Assembly: GCF_900241005.1 (NCBI RefSeq)
Contig: NZ_OEST01000003.1
Span: forward strand, 310,001 to 374,000
DNA length: 64,000 bases
Origin: Bacteroides cutis
GTDB lineage: Bacteria > Bacteroidota > Bacteroidia > Bacteroidales > Bacteroidaceae
Reading direction: 5' to 3'
Shown here: in pieces, positions 28,225 through 36,777 of the stretch
Numbering within the stretch: position 1 is the first letter of the stretch
Layout: the number at the start of each line of letters is the position of its first letter
The notes under the pieces: model-generated
Seen by the model: the letters and a program-made list of their open reading frames with translations, nothing else
What the model was told of the DNA's origin: nothing
Databases searched by the model: none
Made by a program: the position numbers and the translations under genes

Positions 28225-28241
28225 CGCAAAAGATTTGCCAA
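28225..28241 (-). promoter_or_regulatory. Sigma-54-like element upstream of clpB
   Basis: On the minus strand the sequence reads TTGGCA, five bases, TTTGCG (28241 to 28225). This fits the -24/-12 sigma-54 pattern (TGGCAn6TTGC) with correct spacing and lies about 50 bp before the start codon. The same TTGGCA-N5-TTTG arrangement occurs before dnaK. Whether sigma-54 or another factor uses it is not known. Confidence 0.45.
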
Positions 28242-28360
28242 CGGTAGATTTACGCCAAAATTTCAGTTAAGAGAAGAGAATGAATGTCAAAATGGCTGAT
28301 TTACAGCAAATAGTTTTTATCTGAAAAACTTTTCGTACCTTTACTCCCTCAATAAAGAGT

Positions 28361-28975
28361 ATGGTTATGGAAGATAACAAGATAAAACTTTCCGAAACAG
28401 TGATGGTGATAGATGTCGCTTATCTGAATTTTGTAATAAATGATTTAAAGAATTATTTTGAACGTAAACTAGAGCGTTCGCTACAGAAGATTGATTTAGC
28501 TCTTTTCGCGATGTATTTGGCTATGGATGCTGGTATAGAAGAGGGTGAAAATGATGTGCAAATATTGTTGCTATATGATAAGGAATCGGAAGAGTTATAT
28601 CATTGTATGCCATGTGATGTGAAACAGGAGCTGGATGGAGTTGCTTTCAGAGGTTCATTGGGTGAATTTAGTTTTATGGCTGTTCCTTCAGAGGGGTTTG
28701 TGTCTCGGGGTGAATTGTTTCTTGATTTGTTGCGAATAATCTTGAATTCCGCTGATGTGGAGAAAATGGTTGTGGTATCTTTTAATGAAGAATATGGTGA
28801 AGATGTTGAGGATATATTGAAAGAGTACATTGATAGGATGACCGAGGGGAATGAGTCTGAAAAAGATATTATTCAGTTTAGAATGGAAGAACCTGTGTCT
28901 CCGGTAGGATATCTGTGGAAAATGTTAGGATATCCATTGATGACAGCTTTGGGCATTAAGGGTGAAGAATTGTAA
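28361..28975 (+). CDS. Uncharacterised Bacteroidales protein
   Basis: A 204-residue soluble protein I cannot assign to a characterised family. It is acidic, with no signal peptide or membrane span. Features seen: a helical N-terminal part (VINDLKNYFERKLERSLQKIDLALFAMYLAMDAGIEE, only partly quoted), a central beta region with a hydrophobic core (VQILLLYDK, MVVVSF), and a C-terminal stretch VGYLWKMLGYPLMTALGIKGEEL. The start MVM at 28361 follows a near-consensus -7 box (TACCTTTA at 28336-28343). It precedes the LysR gene by 32 bp and may be cotranscribed with it. Confidence 0.6.
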   Translation: MVMEDNKIKLSETVMVIDVAYLNFVINDLKNYFERKLERSLQKIDLALFAMYLAMDAGIEEGENDVQILLLYDKESEELYHCMPCDVKQELDGVAFRGSLGEFSFMAVPSEGFVSRGELFLDLLRIILNSADVEKMVVVSFNEEYGEDVEDILKEYIDRMTEGNESEKDIIQFRMEEPVSPVGYLWKMLGYPLMTALGIKGEEL

Positions 28976-29007
28976 TTTTTATTAATTATCTCTAATCTAC
29001 TACTTCT

Positions 29008-29904
29008 GTGAGTGATTTCCGTTTAAAAGTGTTTCAATCGGTAGCGAAGAATTTGAGTTTTACCAAAGCCTCGCAAGATTTGTTTATCAGTCAACCTGCT
29101 ATAACCAAACATATACAAGAGTTAGAGTCTACTTATCAAACTCGTTTATTTGACCGGCAGGGAAGTAAAATTTGTCTGACGGAGTCGGGAAAGTTATTAC
29201 TGGAGCATTGTGAGAGAATTTTGGAAGATTACAAAAGGTTGGAGTACGAAATGCATTTGTTACATAACGAATATAAAGGTGGGTTGAAACTAGGTGCTAG
29301 TAGTACAATTTCCCAATATGTATTGCCCCCGTTATTAGCTAGTTTCATAAAGAAATTTCCCCATATCAGCCTGTCGCTGACAAATGGTAATACCAGAGAG
29401 ATAGAAACGGCCCTACAGGAACATAATATTGACTTAGGATTGGTGGAGGGCGTTTTTCGTTTGCCTAATCTAAAGTATACAACGTTTCTGGAAGATGAGT
29501 TGGTAGCTGTAATTCGTACAGGAAGTAAACTTCCTGTAGGAGACGAGATTACTCCGGAAGAATTGCTGAACCTGCCTTTAGTGCTTCGCGAAAGAGGTTC
29601 GGGTACATTGGATGTTTTTGAACGTGCTTTACTTCAACATAATATCAAGTTAGCTTCCCTTCAAGTGTTGATCTATCTGGGAAGTACGGAAAGTATTAAA
29701 TTATTTTTAGAACATACTGATTGTCTCGGTATTGTTTCTGTCCGTTCCATCACTCGTGAACTCTATTCAGGGCAATTACGGGTTGTTGAGATAAAGGGAA
29801 TGCCGATGCTTCGTGATTTCAGTTTTGCACAGCCACAAGGACAAGATAGTGGATTAGCACAGGTGTTTATGCAGTTTGCGATGCATCATAACAGTAAATT
29901 GTGA
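29008..29904 (+). CDS. LysR-family transcriptional regulator
   Basis: A 298-residue LysR regulator: N-terminal winged helix-turn-helix (1-60, LSFTKASQDLFISQPAITKHI, only partly typical) and a C-terminal periplasmic-binding-fold sensor domain (90-298). The start is GTG at 29008, directly preceding SDFRLKVFQSVAKN, the conserved beginning of the fold. It is followed by a YeiH-type exporter gene; LysR genes of the CysL/YeiE kind commonly control adjacent yeiH, so this one is inferred to sense a sulfur or related anion. Confidence 0.9.
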   Translation: MSDFRLKVFQSVAKNLSFTKASQDLFISQPAITKHIQELESTYQTRLFDRQGSKICLTESGKLLLEHCERILEDYKRLEYEMHLLHNEYKGGLKLGASSTISQYVLPPLLASFIKKFPHISLSLTNGNTREIETALQEHNIDLGLVEGVFRLPNLKYTTFLEDELVAVIRTGSKLPVGDEITPEELLNLPLVLRERGSGTLDVFERALLQHNIKLASLQVLIYLGSTESIKLFLEHTDCLGIVSVRSITRELYSGQLRVVEIKGMPMLRDFSFAQPQGQDSGLAQVFMQFAMHHNSKL

Positions 29905-29971
29905 GATTGTATTATTACTTTCCGTTATAATACATAATAAGATTTAAATAGGATGACGTAATAGAAAAGCG

Positions 29972-29979
29972 TACCTTTG
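29972..29979 (+). promoter_or_regulatory. -7 promoter element of the YeiH-type gene
   Basis: TACCTTTG matches TAnnTTTG, 43 bp before the ATG; a clear -33 TTTG is not present, as expected for an activator-dependent promoter under LysR control. Confidence 0.5.
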
Positions 29980-30021
29980 CGACCGTAAAAGAATTGATAT
30001 TATAACTCTAAATTAAGATCT

Positions 30022-31098
30022 ATGTTCAATCGCGGAAACAGAGGCAATACTATGCATGGTATTTTACTGATTGCCTTATTCTCTTTTTCAGCTTTCTATA
30101 TTGCTGAAATTCCATTTGTGAAAAGTCTGTCGTTTAGTCCTCTGATTGTAGGTATTATCTTAGGCATGTTGTATGCCAACAGTTTACGGAACCATTTGCC
30201 GGAAACTTGGGTACCAGGTATTAAGTTTTGTACAAAACAGATTTTGCGTGCGGGTATCGTTTTATATGGTTTCCGTTTGACCTTGACCCAAGTTGCAGAG
30301 GTTGGTTTACCGGCTGTCGTAATTGATACGATTATAGTTGCAGGTACTATCTTTATTGGCATCGGATTGGGTAAATTATTGAAACTTGATAAAGATACGG
30401 CTTTGATGACCTCTACCGGTAGTGCTATTTGTGGAGCTGCTGCAGTATTGGGTGCGGAGCCTGTCATAAAGTGCGAGGGGCATAAAACAGCTATTGCTGT
30501 ATCTACCGTTGTGATTTTTGGTACAATTTCCATGTTTCTTTATCCTATTATGTATCGTGCCGGTATGTTGAGTGGGTTGAGCGATATGGGAGTAGCCATT
30601 TATACAGGCAGTACATTGCATGAAGTGGCTCACGTTGCCGGTGCTGGCAATGCAATGGATCCAACTGATATGTTAGGTATTGCCGGACCGGCAACGATTA
30701 CAAAAATGATTCGTGTTATGATGTTGGCACCTGTATTGGTTATTATGAGTCTTGCTTTGGCTGGGCGTAAAAAGTACGATGCTGATGGAAAAGTAGTTAA
30801 GAGTAAAATTACAATTCCATGGTTTGCATTTGGATTTATTGGTATAATCTGTCTTAATTCTTTTTTACAATATTTGTGCGGTGCAGAAACCGTGAAAGAT
30901 ATCCCTTTGAATGGAACAATTGAATATATTGACACATTCATGCTTACAATGGCAATGACAGCATTAGGTACTGATACAAGTATAGACAAGTTCAAGCAGG
31001 CTGGAGCAAAACCATTCGTATTGGCTTTCTTACTCTACATTTGGTTAGTGGTAGGTGGTTATCTTTTGACTAAGTATTTAGTACCTGGTTTAGTTTAA
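30022..31098 (+). CDS. yeiH: YeiH/YadS-family putative anion exporter
   Basis: A 358-residue inner-membrane protein with about ten transmembrane helices and the family's conserved stretches (SLSFSPLIVGIILGMLYAN, GFRLTLTQV, STGSAICGAAAV, STLHEVAHVAGAG). The family has been proposed to export sulfite or a related compound; substrate here is inferred. Directly downstream of the LysR regulator with its own promoter. Confidence 0.88.
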   Translation: MFNRGNRGNTMHGILLIALFSFSAFYIAEIPFVKSLSFSPLIVGIILGMLYANSLRNHLPETWVPGIKFCTKQILRAGIVLYGFRLTLTQVAEVGLPAVVIDTIIVAGTIFIGIGLGKLLKLDKDTALMTSTGSAICGAAAVLGAEPVIKCEGHKTAIAVSTVVIFGTISMFLYPIMYRAGMLSGLSDMGVAIYTGSTLHEVAHVAGAGNAMDPTDMLGIAGPATITKMIRVMMLAPVLVIMSLALAGRKKYDADGKVVKSKITIPWFAFGFIGIICLNSFLQYLCGAETVKDIPLNGTIEYIDTFMLTMAMTALGTDTSIDKFKQAGAKPFVLAFLLYIWLVVGGYLLTKYLVPGLV

Positions 31099-31107
31099 TC
31101 ATTGATA

Positions 31108-31389
31108 TTATCTCACAATGACCTCCGAAGGAAGGACAGGATATTGCTTTTTCAATATTTGTATTTCCTCATTGGTTGCATATATAAATACACATCTCGC
31201 CATAGCTGGGATGTGTATTTTTTTTGTAGACACTTTCCATTGGCGACGAATAGAAGTAAATGGAAGATACGTAATTATACCCTGCTTCTCTAATATAATC
31301 TTTGTTTTTTGTTCGGAATGCGGTTTGGTTAATACGATATACCACGAACGTAGTTTATCCAAGTTTTCTTTTATATATTGAGCAGTCAT
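31108..31389 (-). CDS. Short UpxY/NusG-like antiterminator N-terminal domain
   Basis: A 94-residue protein consisting of the NusG N-terminal (NGN) fold: SWYIVLTKPHSEQKTKIILEKQGI at 14-37 (quoted in part) and ARCVFIYATNEE near 66-77 are the family's landmark segments (W-Y-x-L, P-x-x-x-R). UpxY-type proteins of Bacteroides are about 170-180 residues and load onto RNA polymerase at capsule operons; here the KOW domain is missing and no capsule genes follow. The frame stays open 32 codons upstream of 31389, but MTAQYIKEN is the better start. It could be a truncated relic or a small NGN-only regulator. Confidence 0.65.
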   Translation of the reverse strand: MTAQYIKENLDKLRSWYIVLTKPHSEQKTKIILEKQGIITYLPFTSIRRQWKVSTKKIHIPAMARCVFIYATNEEIQILKKQYPVLPSEVIVR

Positions 31390-31451
31390 AGCTAGTTTAT
31401 TTGCGTAATACTTTTTTTCGTTTAAACTTTTGGTAATCACAATATGTCCAT

Positions 31452-31486
31452 ATTGCAATTCCCAATATACAAACTGGAATTGCAAT
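31452..31486. repeat. 11-bp inverted repeat upstream of the UpxY-like gene
   Basis: Perfect 11-bp arms (31452-31462 and 31476-31486, ATTGCAATTCC) with a 13-nt loop, 63 bp before the UpxY-like start on the minus strand. There is no T-run after it, so an operator or leader-RNA hairpin is as likely as a terminator. The 230 bp between it and the sigma pseudogene are AT-rich with no gene seen. Confidence 0.55.
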
Positions 31487-31717
31487 GAGTATGTAGGTTA
31501 CCAGTGTCATGGTTTTAAATCTTATTTGATTATTGAGACAAAAGTATTATAAAATTATTTATTTGACAAATAAAAGGTGAATATATAATAAATAAAAAAT
31601 TGAATAATTAATTCATATTTAAGGCATATATTTTTCTTTATTTTTGTTGTTTGTGTAACAAAATTCTTTTATTTACGTCTATCAAATAGAAGCATTATAA
31701 ATAGATTAGAAAGGTTC

Positions 31718-32202
31718 ATGGACGCTGAAAGTTTAAAAAAGAGTTCCTACCTAATCATCGTAAGTTGTATTTTGTAGCTTATAAGCTATTGGAGAATGCA
31801 GCCGATGCGGAAGATTTAGTACAGGAGGCTTACTTGAAACTGTGGGTTAAACGGGAGGGACTGACAGTCATTAATAATTCTGAAGCATTCAGTGTTACTT
31901 TGGTAAAAAATATGTATTTTGATTTACTTCGTTCGAGTAAGTATATATTAAATAGACAGACTGTTGAACTGAATGCTGTACATGATATTCAACCGGTAGA
32001 TAATCTGGAACTTCGAGATGAAGCAAGACAAATAAGACATATTATTACCCAGTTGCTAGAACAGCGGCAACGTATAGTTACACTCTGGAAACATGATGTG
32101 TGTCCACCTACTCCGGAAGATACATTCTCTGATCCCCAGGATCCAGGATGCTTACGAAGTGCTTCAAGCTACTCTGTTGGAAGTTTCTGCGAACTCGAAT
32201 AA
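31718..32202 (+). pseudogene. Decayed ECF sigma-70 factor gene
   Basis: Starting from the ATG at 31718 the protein would read MDAESLKKEFLPNHRKLYF..., but the A-run at 31735-31740 is one base short, which shifts the frame. From about 31741 the frame continues with the sigma region 2 (LYFVAYKLLENAADAEDLVQ, then EAYLKLW), then region 4 begins (LEQRQRIVTL) and is cut off; the last 35 codons are unrelated out-of-frame sequence. The gene thus has a 5' frameshift and has lost most of region 4. It leads a decayed three-gene ECF operon (with the next two entries). Confidence 0.75.
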
Positions 32203-32281
32203 CGGTATAGAGTAGGTCAATGAAACGCAGAAAGATGTGAGAAAGATAAATAAGGAGGTAATCAAAGAATTTAAAAGATGA
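32093..32281 (+). pseudogene. Remnant of the cognate anti-sigma-type small gene
   Basis: A frame from 32093 overlaps the sigma remnant and reads ...IQDAYEVLQATLLEVSANSN, then an in-frame TAG (32213-32215), then VNETQKDVRKINKEVIKEFKR to a TGA at 32279-32281. It looks like the C-terminal helical end of the small membrane protein that usually lies between the sigma factor and DUF4252 genes, fused by deletion to the sigma gene. Confidence 0.45.
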
Positions 32282-32288
32282 AATACGT

Positions 32289-32828
32289 ATGAGAACAATG
32301 AAAATGATTTGGGCAGGTTTACTGTTAATGTTGCCTGTATTATGTCAGGCACAGAAAGATTTGTTTAATGCATATAATGATGTGAAAGGAATATCATTCG
32401 TATATATTTCGTAGGCAATGATAGATATGAATCCAAATCTTTTTACGAAAGATATCTATATAGGTAAGGTGGCCGGACAATTGAATAGTGTATACATACT
32501 TTCTACAATGGATAGTAATTTAAAACTCAATTTGAAGAAAGAATTTCGTGTATTGGTATACGACTCCAAATACGAGTTGTTGATAAAACAGAAAAATACA
32601 GTTACCAGTTCTGAATTTTATATTAACCGGAAAGGAGATAAAGTAAAAGGGTTGATAATAATTATTGATGGCACCGCTACTTTGAAATGTGTATATTTGG
32701 AGGGAGAAATGACTTTAAAGGATATCCAGAACATCATGCTCTACCAAAATACGAGATTGAATGGGAATGTCTATCATATTCCAGGTATAGAATTAGCTGA
32801 TACTAAAGTCTGGAAGCGTTTAATTTGA
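32289..32828 (+). pseudogene. DUF4252 exported protein interrupted by one in-frame stop
   Basis: From the ATG at 32289 the frame encodes a signal peptide (MKMIWAGLLLMLPVLCQAQ) and the DUF4252 family opening (KDLFNAYNDVKGISFVYIS), then a TAG at 32412-32414 where the family normally has Lys, then the rest of the domain in the same frame to 32828 (AMIDMNPNLF..., KKEFRVLVYDSKYELL, GEMTLKDIQNIM). A single substitution has broken an otherwise complete 179-codon gene, which suggests recent decay. DUF4252 proteins typically follow an ECF sigma/anti-sigma pair, as the remnants here show. Confidence 0.8.
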
Positions 32829-32878
32829 TAAACAATTGGAAAACCTGGAAATAAAAGATATGAGGGAGAAAAAATAAT

Positions 32879-32914
32879 AAATGGTGGACAATCATTGCTT
32901 ATTGTCCACCATTT
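32879..32914. terminator. Bidirectional terminator between DUF4252 remnant and recA
   Basis: A perfect 14-bp stem (32879-32892 with 32901-32914, arm AAATGGTGGACAAT) with an 8-nt loop; T-rich on both sides (GTGTTTTG rightward, TTATTATTTTTT leftward). It serves recA (stop 32926) and the rightward unit. Confidence 0.9.
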
Positions 32915-32925
32915 GTGTTTTGTGG

Positions 32926-33963
32926 TTATTTATCTTTTTTCAGTTCTGCAAAAATAAGTCCTTCCAACTCTTCAGCCAGTTCGGGATTATCAGCAATGAC
33001 CTGTTTGGTTGCATCACGTCCTTGTGCTAATTTGGTATCATTGTAGCTGAACCAAGAACCACTTTTCTTGATAATTCCCATTTCAACACCCAAATCTACG
33101 ATCTCACCTGTCCGGGATATTCCTTCACCGAACATAATATCGAATTCTGCTCTACGGAAGGGGGGGGCTACTTTGTTTTTTACTACTTTTACTTTGGTCT
33201 GTTTGCCCAGTACTTCTTCACCGTTTTTGATAGCCTGACTTCCACGGATATCAAGTCGTACGGATGCATAAAATTTCAAAGCGTTACCACCGGTTGTTGT
33301 TTCCGGGTTACCAAACATAACACCAATCTTTTCACGCAACTGGTTGATGAATATACAGGTAGTACGAGTTTTGCTGACAGCTGAGGTCAGTTTGCGTAAA
33401 GCTTGTGACATAAGTCGAGCTTGCAATCCAACCTTATTTTCGCCCATATCCCCTTCAATCTCGGCTTTAGGAGTCAAAGCAGCTACAGAGTCTACTACGA
33501 TAATATCAATAGCAGATGAACGTATTAGCTGTTCAGCGATTTCCAATGCCTGTTCACCATTGTCCGGCTGTGAAATAAACAGATTATCTACGTCAACTCC
33601 TAACTTAGCGGCATAGAAACGGTCGAATGCATGTTCTGCATCGATAAATGCAGCTATACCACCGGCTTTTTGTGCTTCAGCAATGGCGTGGATTGCCAAT
33701 GTCGTTTTACCGGAAGATTCAGGACCATAAATTTCGATGATACGTCCGCGAGGATATCCGCCTACGCCCAACGCTACATTAAGCCCGATAGAACCGGTAG
33801 GGATTACTTCGATATCTTCTATCTTTTCATCACCCATTTTCATGATAGAACCTTTACCAAAGCTTTTTTCTATCTTGTCCATGGCAGCTTGTAAAGCTTT
33901 CAACTTTTCACTTGATGCTGCCTTATTTTCGTTGTCGAAATTCAATTCGTCTTTTTTTGCCAT
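32926..33963 (-). CDS. recA: Recombinase RecA
   Basis: Homologous-recombination strand-exchange ATPase and SOS coprotease. The 345-residue protein has Walker A GPESSGKT at 80-87, the [11 protein letters not shown]alker B region, loop L1/L2 sequences ([15 protein letters not shown]) and the C-terminal domain. Last gene of the leftward run lysine-type dehydrogenase, bcp, recA (30-bp gap after bcp). No SOS box is evident upstream. A C8 tract in the VAPPFR codons is just codon choice. Confidence 0.99.
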   Translation of the reverse strand: MAKKDELNFDNENKAASSEKLKALQAAMDKIEKSFGKGSIMKMGDEKIEDIEVIPTGSIGLNVALGVGGYPRGRIIEIYGPESSGKTTLAIHAIAEAQKAGGIAAFIDAEHAFDRFYAAKLGVDVDNLFISQPDNGEQALEIAEQLIRSSAIDIIVVDSVAALTPKAEIEGDMGENKVGLQARLMSQALRKLTSAVSKTRTTCIFINQLREKIGVMFGNPETTTGGNALKFYASVRLDIRGSQAIKNGEEVLGKQTKVKVVKNKVAPPFRRAEFDIMFGEGISRTGEIVDLGVEMGIIKKSGSWFSYNDTKLAQGRDATKQVIADNPELAEELEGLIFAELKKDK

Positions 33964-33993
33964 CTTTATATTTTCGATTTAACAATTTACATG

Positions 33994-34443
33994 TCACAAA
34001 ATTTGTGAGGCGTGTTCCTTAGTCTTTATTTCTTTCGGACCAATGATACGTTCTATTACCCCTTCCTCATTAATGATGAAAGTCGTACGGAAGGTTCCCA
34101 TATATTTTCGTCCATACATACTTTTTTCTCCCCATACGCCGAATTGCTCTACGAGTTTTTTGTCTGTATCGGCAATTAAAGTAAAAGGAAGATTGTTTTT
34201 TTCAATAAATTTTTGATGCGACTTTTCATTGTCTACACTTACTCCTATTACTTCATATCCGGCTTGTCGCAGTTCTGAATAATTGTCGCGTAAGTTACAT
34301 GCCTCAGCCGTACATCCGGAAGTCATATCTTTAGGATAGAAGTACAGTACAACTTTTTTCCCTTTATAGTCACTAAGGCGGATTTCTTTACTTCTTTCGT
34401 TAGTACCCAGTATTTCAGGGGCTTTATCTCCTATATTTATCAT
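33994..34443 (-). CDS. bcp: Thiol peroxidase of the Bcp/PrxQ family
   Basis: Thioredoxin-dependent peroxiredoxin that reduces hydroperoxides. The 149-residue protein has the peroxidatic cysteine C44 and the resolving cysteine C49 in the typical SGCTAEAC arrangement, and the conserved FYPKDMT loop. Its start overlaps the upstream dehydrogenase stop by 4 bp (ATGA). Confidence 0.95.
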   Translation of the reverse strand: MINIGDKAPEILGTNERSKEIRLSDYKGKKVVLYFYPKDMTSGCTAEACNLRDNYSELRQAGYEVIGVSVDNEKSHQKFIEKNNLPFTLIADTDKKLVEQFGVWGEKSMYGRKYMGTFRTTFIINEEGVIERIIGPKEIKTKEHASQIL

Positions 34444-35633
34444 AACTCTAAATCTCCATCAATAACTTCGTGCCACGGTAAGCCTTGTTTGTTTAATTGT
34501 TCCATAAATGGGTCGGGATTGAATTCTTCTACATTCCACACCCCCGGTTTCTTCCAAATACCTTTTAGGAACATCATTGCACCAATCATAGCAGGTACAC
34601 CGGTAGTGTAGCTCACTCCCTGCATGCCGGTTTCTTTGTAGGCTTCCTGGTGACTACAATTATTGTATACGTAATATGTACGTTCTTTTCCATCTTTTAG
34701 CCCACGTATGCGGCAACCGATGGAAGTTTCACCTTCGTAATTTTCTCCTAAATCTTGAGGATTGGGTAAAACAGCCTTCAAGAATTGCAATGGAACAATT
34801 TTTACTCCGTTGTAATCTACTTCGTCTATACGAGCCATACCAATATTTTGGATAACACGTAAATGTGTCAAGTATTCTTGTCCGAAAGTCATCCAAAAAC
34901 GGGCGCGTTTGATGGTCGGAAAATTCTTTACCAGAGATTCTAATTCTTCATGATAAAGTAGATAAGAGTCACGCGGACCTATATTAGGATAAGTCAGATC
35001 TTTATGAATTTCTAATGGCTGTGTCGTTATCCATTCGTTATTTTCGTAATAGCGTCCGTTTTGTGTAATCTCACGAATATTAATTTCCGGATTGAAATTG
35101 GTAGCAAATGCTTTATGATGATTGCCCGCATTACAATCTACAATATCCAAATATTGAATTTCGTCAAAATAATGTTTAGCTGCATAAGCTGTATAAACGC
35201 CACTGACTCCTGGATCGAAACCACATCCTAGAATAGCTGTTAATCCGGCATCTTCAAAACGCTTTTTATAAGCCCATTGCCAACTGTATTCGAAATGAGC
35301 TACATCTTTAGGCTCATAATTGGCTGTATCCAAATAATTAACGCCACTTTTCAGACAGGCCTCCATGATGGTGAGATCTTGATAGGGGAGGGCTACATTT
35401 ATAACGATTTCAGGCTTGAAGCTATTGAAGAGTGCCACTAATTCATCCACATTGTCTGCATCTACCCGGGCAGTTTTGATGGCAGGGTTACCAATGGCTT
35501 TCACAACAGCGTCACATTTGGATTTAGTACGGCTGGCAATCATAATTTCAGTAAACACATCAGGATTTTGAGCCACTTTGTGTGCCACGACGGTACCTAC
35601 ACCGCCTGCACCGATAATAAGAACTTTACCCAT
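34440..35633 (-). CDS. Saccharopine-dehydrogenase-family protein, likely carboxynorspermidine dehydrogenase
   Basis: A 397-residue NAD(P)-dependent enzyme with the N-terminal Rossmann motif IGAGGVGTVVAHK. Lys1/carboxyspermidine-type proteins of this length in Bacteroides make carboxyspermidine or carboxynorspermidine from an aldehyde plus a diamine, for polyamine synthesis by the decarboxylase route. The sequence keeps the ETGMQGVSYTTGVPAMIGAMM and ILGCGFDPGVSGVYTAY-type active-site stretches (the latter shown in part). The decarboxylase partner is not in the window. First gene of the operon with bcp and recA. Saccharopine dehydrogenase activity itself is less likely in this lineage. Confidence 0.85.
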   Translation of the reverse strand: MGKVLIIGAGGVGTVVAHKVAQNPDVFTEIMIASRTKSKCDAVVKAIGNPAIKTARVDADNVDELVALFNSFKPEIVINVALPYQDLTIMEACLKSGVNYLDTANYEPKDVAHFEYSWQWAYKKRFEDAGLTAILGCGFDPGVSGVYTAYAAKHYFDEIQYLDIVDCNAGNHHKAFATNFNPEINIREITQNGRYYENNEWITTQPLEIHKDLTYPNIGPRDSYLLYHEELESLVKNFPTIKRARFWMTFGQEYLTHLRVIQNIGMARIDEVDYNGVKIVPLQFLKAVLPNPQDLGENYEGETSIGCRIRGLKDGKERTYYVYNNCSHQEAYKETGMQGVSYTTGVPAMIGAMMFLKGIWKKPGVWNVEEFNPDPFMEQLNKQGLPWHEVIDGDLEL

Positions 35634-35680
35634 TTCTTCTTACTTACAAAAGATTTGATATAATTAATTTTTTTGGTGAG

Positions 35681-35688
35681 CAAATATA
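35681..35688 (-). promoter_or_regulatory. -7 promoter element of the dehydrogenase-bcp-recA operon
   Basis: TATATTTG on the minus strand matches the -7 consensus and lies 48 bp before the start codon at 35633. The -33 box is not recognisable. Confidence 0.55.
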
Positions 35689-35835
35689 GGATTTAATTCT
35701 CAGATATACATTAAATTCTTACTAAATACTTTGGAGAAAGTAGTTCTACTCTCAAACAAACTGTTCATATTTTGGTTATTTCACATATATATAGGTTTGC
35801 AAATATAGTCTCCGTATCATCATTATGCGAATAAA

Positions 35836-35867
35836 TTTGTTTCTGCAAGTAGTTTACACTATATTTG
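35836..35867 (+). promoter_or_regulatory. Promoter of the META-domain gene
   Basis: TTTG (35836-35839), 20 bp, TATATTTG (35860-35867), 35 bp before the ATG. A good Bacteroides -33/-7 pair. Confidence 0.7.
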
Positions 35868-35901
35868 CCCTCGAAAAAATTAACTTAAACAACGAATAAC
35901 A

Positions 35902-36693
35902 ATGAAAAAAGTATTTGTTTCTCTTTGTATGGCAAGTGTATTGTTAGGCTTGTCATCTTGTGCTTCGACCAAGAATGCCGCTACGATTTCTTCTATTAGT
36001 GGAGAATGGAATATTATTGAAATTAATGGTACTGCGGTAGTTCCCGCTCCGGGACAACAATTTCCTTATATAGGTTTTGATACAAAGACTGGAAAGGTGT
36101 TTGGTAACAGTGGCTGTAACCGCATGATGGGCTCTTTTGATGTCAATGCAAAACCTGGGATGATTGATCTTGGCGCTTTGGCCAGTACGCGGATGGCGTG
36201 TCCTGATATGACGGTAGAAAATAATATATTGACTGCTTTGGGACAAGTAAAGAAGTATAAGAAATTAGGCAAAGAGAATATCGCTCTGTGTGGTTCATCA
36301 AAGCGCCCCATTATCGTGCTACAGAAAAAGGAAACAGCAGTGGGTTTGTCCGAACTGAATGGAAAATGGATGATCAGTGAAGCCGGTGGTGTAGCTATTC
36401 CTACAGGTATGGAAAAACAGCCGTTTATTGAATTTAATATTTCAGAAAAGAGTTTGCATGGCAATGCCGGGTGTAATTTAATCAACGGTGGTTTCCAAAC
36501 GAACGCCGAAAATCCCTCTTCCATCTTTTTCCCGCAGGTCATCAGTACTATGATGGCATGCCCTGATATGACAGTAGAAAGTCGTGTGATGCAAGCCTTG
36601 AACTCTGTTCAATCCTTTGGTAAGTTAGCGGGAGGTGGTATCGGCTTTTATGATGCCGATAATAATTTAGTGATGGTATTGGTGAAAAAATAA
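35902..36693 (+). CDS. Lipoprotein with two META (HslJ-like) domains
   Basis: A 263-residue lipoprotein (lipobox LGLSSC, Cys20). Two META domains follow, about 32-140 and 150-263, each ending in a near-identical block (ASTRMACPDMTVE at about 99 and ISTMMACPDMTVE at about 215) and with paired GNSGCN/GNAGCN motifs, showing an internal duplication. E. coli HslJ, a single META protein, is linked to heat shock and novobiocin resistance; the role of META domains in Bacteroides is unknown. Monocistronic, between its own promoter and terminator. Confidence 0.85.
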   Translation: MKKVFVSLCMASVLLGLSSCASTKNAATISSISGEWNIIEINGTAVVPAPGQQFPYIGFDTKTGKVFGNSGCNRMMGSFDVNAKPGMIDLGALASTRMACPDMTVENNILTALGQVKKYKKLGKENIALCGSSKRPIIVLQKKETAVGLSELNGKWMISEAGGVAIPTGMEKQPFIEFNISEKSLHGNAGCNLINGGFQTNAENPSSIFFPQVISTMMACPDMTVESRVMQALNSVQSFGKLAGGGIGFYDADNNLVMVLVKK

Positions 36694-36730
36694 GGATTAT
36701 TTTCTTGTAAAAATATTCTTTTTAAATAAA

Positions 36731-36764
36731 GGCTCTTGCAGATGATATCTGTTAAGAGCCTTTT
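36731..36764. terminator. Terminator between the META and Crp-like genes
   Basis: A stem GGCTCTT/AAGAGCC (36731-36737 with 36754-36760), extended inward by a CAGAT/ATCTG pairing, then TTTT. Placed between convergent genes ending at 36693 and 36778. Confidence 0.8.
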
Positions 36765-36777
36765 CTGTGACGAGCGA

